A stretch of 64,000 nucleotides of DNA from NCBI GenBank assembly GCA_015179125.1, contig WHVA01000412.1, positions 39,515 through 103,514 of the forward strand. The letters run 5' to 3'. The stretch is from Gautieria morchelliformis (taxonomy: Eukaryota; Basidiomycota; Agaricomycetes; Gomphales; Gomphaceae). The notes under the pieces were generated by a model, which saw only the letters and a program-made list of their open reading frames with translations, was not told the origin of the DNA and made no database searches. Made by a program: the position numbers and the translations under genes. This document shows positions 1 to 7,945 of this stretch, one piece after another (position 1 is the first letter of the stretch; every line of letters begins with the position of its first letter).

Positions 1-1022
1 GGCGGAGGTTTCACGAGCAATCTCGGAGTGTCTTTCCCAGTAGCGCGAATCGATGGATTGGGCGAGGTTGCGGAGGTCGGTAAGGGTGGCGGGTTTTCCG
101 ACGCGGGCAATTTCATCCTTGATGCGGGATGGCAAGCCCATGTAAAACTGGCGTCGGAGTGCGGCTTCTCCCCATTGGACTCGAGGAGCGAGCTGCTGAA
201 ACGTGACGATATATTTAGCTATCTTATGAGTGTCTTTCATGCGAAGCTTATCGAGTTCGTTTTCCGCATCGGCTTCCATGTCAAATGGTCCGAAGTTGCT
301 GCGGAGTTCGGAAATGAAATTGGGGTAATCGTCGGCCCAGTCGACGAGAGCGAACGGATCCATGAGGGCGGGTTCGAAATAGTCGAGCGCCGTGCCTCGG
401 AGATAGGAAAGGGCATAATTGACCTTTCGTTCGTCGTCGGGAAAGGCGTCGGGACGATCACGGAAATTGAGTTGAAGCTGAACCAGAAATGGCTGGAGCT
501 TCTTGGGGTCGGAACCGTCGAACTGATCTGGTTCGCGGACCTTGTCTTGGGGCGTGGTGGTGCTTGGGCCGGGCGCTGGAGTTGTCCGGCTAGCATGGCG
601 ATGGCTTGTGCAAGATCCGGAACTGGCGCGGGCGGAACTGGGTTGGCGGGAATCTGAGGTGGAATTGGAGGTGGAGGACCGCCGGGAGGACCGCCTGGGG
701 GACCGCCGGGTGGGCCGCCATGAGGGCCGCCTGGAGGTGGTCCTGGTGGAGGTGGTGGTGGTGGAGCTGGGCGTCGGAATGACGCTGCTGTTTGTTCGCC
801 GCTGCTACTCGTTGAATTCCCGTCGTAGTCGGGATTTTCGTCGGGATTAGCGTCGGGAACTTCTTCGAATCGTTGCGGAAAAGCATCGGAAAGCTCATCG
901 TCGGCACGAGAGCTGCTGGTGGGTTCCGCGTGCCTTGGTGCTGCGGATCTAAGATTGCCAAAATAAGAGAGAGCTTCGACAGCTCCTGCTCGAGCTGAAG
1001 TAGCTGTGGTACGAGGAGGCAT
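1..1022 (-). pseudogene. Ty3/gypsy family A Gag (frameshifted, cut by window edge)
   Basis: Retrotransposon Gag, the capsid-like structural protein. It starts with an ATG at 1022 (MPPRTTATSARAG) and is followed by a long Pro/Gly-rich stretch (about residues 85-125). At roughly 545-560 the reading frame shifts by one base. The correct continuation (starting near KVREPDQFDGSDP) is open in another frame to the left edge and shows a retrotransposon-gag fold region: DDERKVNYALSYL, then a W-rich segment, then LPSRIKDEIARVG. The start codon lies 33 bp inside the 5' LTR (1056-1738), the normal spacing for an LTR element. Zinc knuckle and pol lie outside the window. The single shift suggests a dead or recently damaged copy. 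Seen: start, frameshift, domain-like motifs. Inferred: Ty3/gypsy of the Tf1/sushi type. Confidence 0.75.
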
Positions 1023-1042
1023 AGTGATAGTTATCGGGTGGG

Positions 1043-1053
1043 AATCAGATAAT
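1043..1053 (-). other. Self-complementary primer-binding site, family A
   Basis: Sense strand ATTATCTGATT, two bases after the LTR end. It is an exact 11-nt complement of the predicted transcript 5' end in the LTR (1321-1311). No TGG-type tRNA complement is visible at this place. This matches the known Tf1 self-priming layout from fission yeast, including the 11-nt length. Confidence 0.65.
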
Positions 1054-1055
1054 AC

Positions 1056-1738
1056 TGTTACGTATCGAGATTTCCACTAAGTCGGAACTGGAAAGGACAG
1101 CGGCTTCAACTTATAGGTTGCACCCCCAATGAACTATCGTCCTAGGTATTTCGGAAATGAGCCGGAAGTCGGAAAGTACTGGACCAGAGGTTTGGTCGGA
1201 ACTTGAGTCGGAACTGAGGCGGAAAGCGGAAGACGGAGAGACTGAGATCTTGCTAGACTCGCTGTGCTAAGAACAGGAGATGGAGCGAAGGAAATCAAGT
1301 ATCGAAGGTGATTATCTGATTGCAGAATAACAGACATACATGAGGGGGGTTTTATACAAAGCGCAGAGCAACAAGTAATGGTGTTGTACTAAGCAAATTC
1401 CGGAGGAAGCGGAAGTCGAGTACAATGTGTGGGAACTAACTAATTGGGAACAATGGGACTACAAGGGGGGTTCAGGGTAAGGTAGAACAAATGGCAAAGA
1501 ACAAGGGGTCGGGAAAACATATCTGACAACGAACTACAAGGGTGACCGGATATATGGTTTTGATGGATGGCGAGGTGGGTCCGGTGGGTCCGAGTAATAG
1601 AGTCGAAAGAACAAGGGAAATGTACAAGGGGCGGAATGTCGGAAATGTCGGAGGGGCGGAACGTTGCGCGGAACTATTGGAGGGGCGGAAGGAGTGGCGG
1701 AACTGAGGGTCGGAAGTCGGAAATGAACGGTCGTAACA
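1056..1738 (-). repeat. 5' LTR of family A Ty3/gypsy element
   Basis: A 683-bp LTR bounded by the inverted ends TGTTACG and CGTAACA. The same sequence recurs as solo LTRs at 14900-15557 and 34675-35321. Gag starts just to the left on the minus strand, so this is the 5' LTR of a minus-strand element whose body leaves the window. The base after the LTR begins GCCCT, which should be the target duplication; its partner is off the window. The plus strand carries 17 CGGAA words (TTCCG on the sense strand). Confidence 0.9.
1311..1356 (-). promoter_or_regulatory. Family A LTR core promoter and predicted mRNA 5' end
   Basis: On the sense (minus) strand TATAAAA lies at 1356-1350. AATCAGATAAT begins 36 bp downstream, at 1321-1311. 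That 11-mer is exactly complementary to the primer-binding site at 1053-1043, so the transcript is predicted to start at about 1321. The 11-mer is kept in both solo LTRs of the family, including the most diverged one. Confidence 0.65.
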
Positions 1739-2817
1739 GCCCTGTGTGAAGTGACCATGCGCAAATCATACTATTCACCTTCAGTGAGAGAAGTTCCTGT
1801 TGATCCACTGTGAGGCCTTCAGTGTTTGAGAACATGCTCAGTGCATTTTGGAATAGAAAGTTACCAAGTGAAATGGGCCATTTGCATGCCCATTGAATGA
1901 TTGGATTGGAAGAGCAGCCACAGATCCAAATTTGGATCATTGAACCATCCAAACTCGAACATGTTGAGCCAATACAAGTTTAGCAACCTATATATACATG
2001 TCACATTCAATGAGAACTTACAAAGTAGAACCATCTGTCACTGCAACAAGCAAATGGTATTCATGGATTCATCATAAGTGTGCAAGTGACTTGTATTGGG
2101 TCTTCCACCTAATACATTCTGCTATTGGCTTGTTCTTAAATCAACAGTTGGAAAATGCCATTTGGTGCACCTGTCAGAAAAATATTGTTATGAGTATACA
2201 CATCAAATATATGGCTAAACACCCATGCACTGGAGACATGGTCAAAATTCCTGACTTTGGAAATCTACTGGAAATCCTTCAAAAATTGTAAAATTATCAC
2301 CTCAAAATATTCAAGAAACTCTCAGGAAACATTGAATTTCCTCCTCTATTAAACTAAATATTTAATAAAATTTCCTCAGTTTGGAAATTCTATGAAAATT
2401 CTGGTTTCCTGAATATTTGGCAGGGAAACTTTGTAGAAATCAGTGTTTCTATAGAAGTTCCTAATGGGAAATTCAATGTTTCCTGAACATTCCTTGACAA
2501 TTTTTAAGTCATATGGACATCCTTTGGTTCGCTTCTGGGTCTGAACTCGAATGCCGTGTTAGGTAAACGAGGATCCCCGTACATATCGTGACTGATATGA
2601 CTATACCGTACTACCATTGCCACTGTAACGCCTTGCTCCTGTTGCGTTTCTTGCGCTGTGTGTGACGGACGCACCGTGGTTTTCTCCTAGATGCTTGACA
2701 TCGACCCAAAGGTACGACTATATTGTTTTACGCTACTTCCTCCTTCAGCATTGACCGTTGCCTGTCGCCGTGAGGTCTCTAATTGACTTTTAGCCTCGGA
2801 AATCCCTACCTCCGAAT
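1739..2817. other. Non-coding, AT-rich stretch
   Basis: No supported gene. An open frame at 1998-2291 (+) has no recognisable family and low-complexity surroundings. A small inverted-repeat element sits at 2323-2485. Confidence 0.5.
2323..2485. repeat. 163-bp foldback (MITE-like) element
   Basis: CAGGAAACATTGAATTTCC (2323-2341) is an exact 19-nt inverted repeat of 2467-2485. The interior holds further short TTTCCTG/CAGGGAAA inversions, and weaker similarity (CAAAAATTGT-like blocks) continues outside both arms. No coding capacity. No clear target duplication at these ends. Confidence 0.55.
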
Positions 2818-4227
2818 TCAACCGAAGGAGTTATGTCGCGCCTGAGCGGATACAGAAGAGGCTTCCGGCACACTGCACGATCCTGAATCGGCATCAGCGA
2901 CAGCGGTGTCGCCCGCGCTGTTTGAGGGAGGGCTAGTCCCTTCTCGCGGCGGCGCAGACGGAATATAAATCGGCTGAGCGTGATCGTTGACATTGGCCAT
3001 GATATGCTAGTAGTAGTTGTGAGCTTCAAGATTCGTGGTGTGTCAGTATTTTATCTGGTTTCTCACCAGAGTCCCAGAAGGTAAAGTTCACTTCTGGATA
3101 CTGAAACAAACAAGCTAACGGCGCGGAGGCCTGGAGGATGATGTCAATGATTTCCTATTTCGTGGAATTCTTTCACAAACCAGCCAGGATCTGGGCTGCC
3201 ATGTTAGTTTTATCTTTCCAGTTCCGCTTTAATGCTTTACAGACCAGAAACACAACAACACCGTCCCGATATAATGCCACAGTGAAGGCAGTCTGTTGGG
3301 TCCGAGGTCGTGCGCATGCATTCCAGCCCGCGAAAGACAACACCAGACCGTCGAAGAGCATCTACCAGAAGAGTTTTAGCCACAATCCATGACACCTGCG
3401 ACCCAGTCAAGGTCCATTCTCAGGTTGGAAACCCACCCCCGGAACCCATACTCCGACAGCCGTTTGATGTATGCCATCAACAGCAACGGAGAAGAGGCAT
3501 GTGCTGATAGATGGGACAACGTTGGTGCTTGCTGCAGCAAGCATTGGCACATCCGAGCCATGCCAATCAAGTAACTCAACATACCAACAAGTTTCGTTGC
3601 ACCGATGGCGAAAAATATACCCGCGGCTGAAAATGTACTGAAAAACGAGAAAAGGAGAATGCCCAATATGAGACGCTGGCGCCCCCAGAGAACAGATACT
3701 CGTAGCATAACGAGACCATCCGCGATGCCCATTGAAAAGATTGTCAGAGCAGCCGTCATAGCAATGGCTTGTTTACAGCTGAATTGAGCTCAACATTAGT
3801 TTTGAATGAGGGAGTCGGGGATAGACGGACTGCTGGAAGTCAAATTGTCAGACACATGCTGAGTGAAATTTTCTGCACAACTTACGTTGCGTTCCAAAGG
3901 ACGTGAGATACCCGCCAACACTACACCATGTCAGTCCGGAACTAGTACACACGCCAGGTGGACGCTCACTATGATTGATAATGGTAAGACCCGCAACCGC
4001 GGAATAGCGATACAAGAGGAAAACAAATCGCGGTAAACTTCCGGGTGTCTTCTGCCCCCAAATAAACTCGATCTCCTGCATAAACGAGTTCATAGATGGC
4101 CGTTAATATTAAGAGTCTTACGAACCTGAGGTAGAGAGGCCAGGTGTTCCAAGAGTAGGACGATATATACTGAAGCTACAGTCCTGAGCTGAGCGCTCCA
4201 CGTGACTGCACAAATTTCCATGACCAT
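2818..4227 (-). CDS. DUF6533-type basidiomycete multi-pass membrane protein, multi-exon
   Basis: Pieces of one gene can be read across short introns on the minus strand. Exon 1 starts with an ATG at 4227 (or 4221) and ends at 4126. A 50-bp GT..AG intron (4125-4076) follows, then an exon beginning EIEFIWGQKTPGSLPRFVFL, which matches the DUF6533 pattern (acidic residue, W, then helix with Y-R-Y). Around 3790-3590 lies the helix pair MTAALTIFSMGIADGLVML and RLILGILLFSFFSTFSAAG. An exon at 3361-3240 reads MLFDGLVLSFAGWNACARPR and ends YRDGVVVFL, typical of the late helices. A hydrophilic tail (MANVNDHAQPIYIPSAPP) ends at 2818. The family is widespread in Agaricomycetes, function unknown, probably receptor-like. 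Splice junctions in the middle are my inference; it could be a slightly damaged copy. Confidence 0.6.
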
Positions 4228-4813
4228 GCCACGCACCTAGTACATAGCGACCGGTATAAAGGTCCCAAAATGATGGCACTGACAGATCAACGGTGGGTGA
4301 CATGCGTTCTCGTGTAGACAAGCGGCGAACAGAGAAAGTAGAGTAAAGACCAAGAATACGGGGAACACTTATAGTCAGGGCTGTCTGTGTAGTGGGAGCT
4401 CGGCTAGCTTTACCGTAACCGATGGAAGTGGCTATACTGATTGATGTATAACACTCAGATCATGTCATGATATAGCGCTCACTGATGCCAACATAGACAG
4501 CCCTATTTCAACCGAAAGTATGAGAAGCTGCTGGCATGCGAATTCCCTGCGTGACAATCCGCCGCTAATCCTCTCGGAATCGAAGAGGGAGAATCGTCTC
4601 GGATTGGGGACTAGAATCATCACCTCGATTCAAACCGACTCAAACCCTGTGCAACAGGCGCCGTGAGGCGCTCTATTTATATTTTACTGATATGTCGACC
4701 TGCATCAGGAAAAAGGCATGGTGATACACACTCCTACGCAGCCCTATGTAGGCTATGTGTAGAAAGTAGATGGTAGTAGAGGATAAAGAAGATGATATTC
4801 GACTAGCGAGGTC
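4228..4813. other. Intergenic, nothing recognised
   Basis: Upstream of the DUF6533-type gene. I see no supported ORF, RNA gene or repeat. Confidence 0.4.
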
Positions 4814-5068
4814 TCAGAAAAATGTACAGCGACTGTAGCTACTACGGTAAGTAAGGGATTCGGTAGGAGCTTGAAATGGGGAACCACGAGTGACCACCAG
4901 GTGACTAATGGTTGAGCCATGGTAGTTCAGACCCCCCCGAGTTTTTTTTACGTAGGTGATCTCGGCATCACCGTGATCAATGAGCTCCCGGCGCCAATGC
5001 CCCTCGACGCGGAAGTGTTTGGTGCGGGGGTGATGGGAAACGTCCTGGAGATTTGAGATCATCTGCAT
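4814..5068 (-). pseudogene. Copia RNase H relic
   Basis: The minus-strand reading MQMISNLQDVSHHPRTKHFR then WRRELIDHGDAEITYV aligns with the end of Ty1/copia RNase H (DNQSAI-like, then RTKHIDIRYHFIRE, then a W/Y-V strand). Only this terminal piece remains, without LTR or upstream pol. A heavily decayed copia insertion. Confidence 0.6.
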
Positions 5069-5220
5069 GTTATCGCAATAGATATGGATCGGCCCGGCAC
5101 AGGGCAGGCCTATGGAAAGCCGGACTGACCAGCTTCATTTTTAGCCGCCGCACCACTGTGTCGGTCACGATTTATCAGATCGGTCGGCATGAACCCTTAG
5201 ACCCCAGACATCATAATAAA

Positions 5221-5418
5221 CACAGTCTTGGGGTGAAATAAAGGTGTACGATGAATAAAAATTTGACCACGTGCTACTCCGGTATAGACCAAAAAAGATC
5301 GCTAAGTGAAGTTACTGTACACAGTCTTGGGGTGAAATAAAGGTGTACGATGAATAAAAATTTGATCATGTGCTACTCCGGTATAGGCCAAAAAAGATCG
5401 CGAAGTGAAGTTAAAACT
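5221..5418. repeat. Direct duplication, period about 99 bp
   Basis: The block starting CACAGTCTTGGGGTGAAATA (5221) recurs at 5320 with a few substitutions (for example GACCACGTG versus GATCATGTG). The following 100 bp are A-rich (GAAAAAAAATAAAAATAAAA), with further copies of the GCTAAGTGAA word. Confidence 0.8.
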
Positions 5419-5679
5419 GTACGCTAAGTGAAATTAAAACTGTAAGTGAAAAAAAATAAAAATAAAAAATAAAAATACAAATAATAGGTCCTGTTACATT
5501 ATAAGCCATCACAAAAAATATGGCTAAGTGAAATTCAGTGTGCAGTGAAAAAAAAATCCCTGGTCATGTGCTACTGCAGATCTACACCAGTGTCTTCTTC
5601 AAATGGCTCTGAGGCAAACTGTCCAAAGTCAGTGCAAAAGTGATTGCACTTGTGTTGGCCTGGAAATGATTGCAAACCG

Positions 5680-5871
5680 AGTGGCCTTGATAGAAATTGT
5701 ACGGGTCCGACCCTTGAGTATCAGACCCAAGTGGCCTTGATAGAAATTGTAGTTGACCAGGCGGGTCCGACCCTTGAGTATCGGACCCGAGTGGCCTTGA
5801 TAGAAATTGTAGTTGACCAGGCGGGTCCGACCCTTGAGTATCAGACCCAAGTGGCCTTGATAGAAATTGTA
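5680..5871. repeat. 60-bp minisatellite, about 3.3 units
   Basis: Units begin GTGGCCTTGATAGAAATTGT and continue through GGGTCCGACCCTTGAGTATC. The first unit lacks a 12-bp block (AGTTGACCAGGC) present in the others. On the minus strand the array is open and encodes repeated YNFYQGH...LILKGRTRLVN units. Confidence 0.85.
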
Positions 5872-6119
5872 GTCACTTCCAGCAGAAACATGTCCGCAGG
5901 TTTCGGCATCTGAAGGGTCATCAGTACCAGAAGTGCCAGCTGGAAGCAGCATTGGGTCATCATTCCAGCCCCCCATGTAGTAAAAGCCATCCTCCGCGAC
6001 TTTTCCATCTCCATGAGTGAGTTCATGAAGTCCTGGAGCCAGTTCCAAAGCAGGGCCCATGGAACCTACGATGGCATCCTCCAAGGCAGTAGGTGGGGTC
6101 AGGTTACAAACCTCATGCA
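5872..6119 (-). CDS. Unidentified ORF fragment abutting the family B LTR
   Basis: The minus strand is open from the LTR edge through the minisatellite, to a stop at 5629. It begins MHEVCNLTPPTALEDAIVG and includes GFYYMGGWNDDPMLLPAG and TDDPSDAETCGHVSAG before the repeat units. Composition is protein-like, but I do not recognise a family. It may be the 3' part of a host gene interrupted at 6120 by the LTR. Confidence 0.3.
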
Positions 6120-6582
6120 TGTCAGGGGACACCCTGTTTTCCACTTCCAGTTCCGACTCCATTTCCGACTCCGCTTCCGGTTCCGATTCCATCTCCGCCT
6201 CCGCTTTCGGAAATGATTCCACTTCTGGGAGAACTTCCACCAGTTCTGTTCGCCTTTCCAGTTCCACTCCAATTTCCGACTTCCACTCTCGGAACAGTGT
6301 CGGAAATCAAGCGACTCACATAACAGGTGGCATCAAGGGTCGATCAAGGGTCAGGGAGGTGCAGGGTTGATGGCGGGTGCCAAGTGTTGTCCCTGGCTGC
6401 GCAGCGTAGTATAATACGGGCTCGCTGACATTGGGGGTCCTTAGACTTTTCTCTTTGGATTTCCCATTGTCAGGTGAGAATCCCCTCTCTTGTATACTCT
6501 GCTCATTTATACATACTTTGGATTTCCCCTTGTCAGTTGTGTGGTAGTGTGATCTCCACAACCAGCCAGGGTTACCCTTACA
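6120..6582 (+). repeat. 5' LTR, family B copy 1
   Basis: 463 bp, TGTCAGGGG..CCCTTACA. The first 180 bp (U3) are rich in TTCC/TTCCGA words. TATAATA lies at 6410-6416. The predicted transcript start AGACTTTTCT is at 6443-6452, 33 bp downstream. Confidence 0.92.
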
Positions 6583-6584
6583 GC

Positions 6585-6594
6585 AGAAAAGTCT
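6585..6594 (+). other. Self-complementary primer-binding site, family B
   Basis: AGAAAAGTCT, two bases after the 5' LTR, is the exact 10-nt complement of AGACTTTTCT at the predicted transcript 5' end (6443-6452). The same pair is present in the minus-strand copy (58711-58719 region and its LTR). Layout as in Tf1 self-priming. Confidence 0.65.
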
Positions 6595-6769
6595 CTCCCC
6601 TAGAAGACCGGCAGTCGTACTGCGCGTTGCATTCGCCATAGGTGCGTTCGGAATCGGAGACAGCGACTCGGAGATCGCAACCTCTTCCACACACACAGTG
6701 TACGACAGCCCCTCTTCTTACGTCGAGCTCCAAACCCCGGAAATCCCGTCCCATATTTCTCCTTCCGAC

Positions 6770-7945
6770 ATGGATCCGGATGATCGTCTTTGGAATATGG
6801 AGGAGGAACTGACGCGGAACCGGATGAAGACCGACGCGATTGAAACAGCCTTACAAGCGATTTTGGCTAAGTTAGATATTCCACAAAGTAGTGGAAATGA
6901 AATGCTGGATGATCCGGATTTCGGAAAAGCTGAAGTAGCGGAAGAGAGGGTCTCCGCAAAGTTAGCAAAGGTCAAACCCGCAACTCTGGCGGACTTTGAC
7001 TGAGATCGGGAGAAGGGACGCGCATTCTTCAACACATGCAGCATCTACTTCGCAATTGTCGGAGACCTCTTTCCGAACGACCAGGCTCGGATTCACTGGG
7101 CATTGTCCTTTTTCAAGTCGGACCGCGCAGCCCGTTTTGCAAACAAGGTTATCCGACATGAAGCAAAGGGCAAGGGGAACTACTTCCGGGACTGGGACGC
7201 CTTCGAGAAAACATTTTCCGACCAGTTCTGCCTGAAAAACGAGCAGCTCACAGCCCTTACGAAGCTCGAGGGGACCAGCTGGTACCAGGCCAAGGATCCG
7301 GTCGATGACTACATTGATCGCTTCCAGGAGCTCATCGACCTTGCGGAGTATGACGACGACAAGACGATCGTCATCAAATTCCGATGAGGACTTGATCCGA
7401 CACTCCAGAACCAAGTTGCGCTGCTTGGGGATGGAGCTCCGGATTTTGATGACCCGGAAGGGTGGTACCAAGCTGCGCAGAGGGTGTCCCGGAACAGGGA
7501 AGCAAACGAGGGCTTTGTGGAGACAAACCGGAACATGACACGCAGTTCCGCTCGTCCTACTCCACCTGTGCCGAAACCCGGAAGCACATTCATTCCCACA
7601 CGGAAAATATTTCCGACGGTTGCTCCGCCTGCTCCTGTTAGGAACCCTAGCCCCCCTCCCTCGAAGAGTGGCCCTGCCCCTATGGATGTTGACCGCATGC
7701 ACGGAAAAGGCCGCGGAACTATCACCTGCTTCCGATGTCGACAACCAGGCCACTATGCTCGCGAGTGCCCCCAAGCCTTTGACATCCGGCTTATGACCAC
7801 AGAGGAGAAACTCGAGCTCCTTCCAGAGTTCCTCGCACTTGCAGACATAAGCGGAGTGCCCACTGCGGAAGGAATTTCCGAAAATGCGGAGCATGGTCCA
7901 CCGGAAGCGGAGGATGCGTCGGATTTTGTGACGCGCAGCGAGTGA
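6770..7945 (+). pseudogene. Family B Gag with two in-frame TGA stops
   Basis: Gag frame opening MDPDDRLWNMEEELTRNRM at 6770, the first ATG in a frame that is open further upstream. A coiled N-terminal part is followed by the capsid region (FFNTCSIYFAIVGDLF; YFRDWDAFEKTFSDQF; DPVDDYIDRFQELIDLAEYD) and a CCHC zinc knuckle CFRCRQPGHYARECP near 7730-7775. The frame ends TGA at 7943-7945. TGA interrupts it at 7001-7003 (GGA in the other copy) and 7385-7387 (CGA in the other copy). RNA-binding capsid protein of the element; not translatable as one chain here. Confidence 0.85.

Noticed and set aside
28..657. 209-codon plus-strand ORF
   Set aside because: Antisense shadow of the family A gag; the minus strand carries the recognisable protein.
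5680..5871. CRISPR-like array
   Set aside because: Eukaryotic context, repeat units contiguous without unique spacers; it is a minisatellite.
7918..7945. Canonical -1 slippery heptamer at the gag-pol overlap
   Set aside because: No X XXY YYZ heptamer in phase; only the overlap itself is supported.
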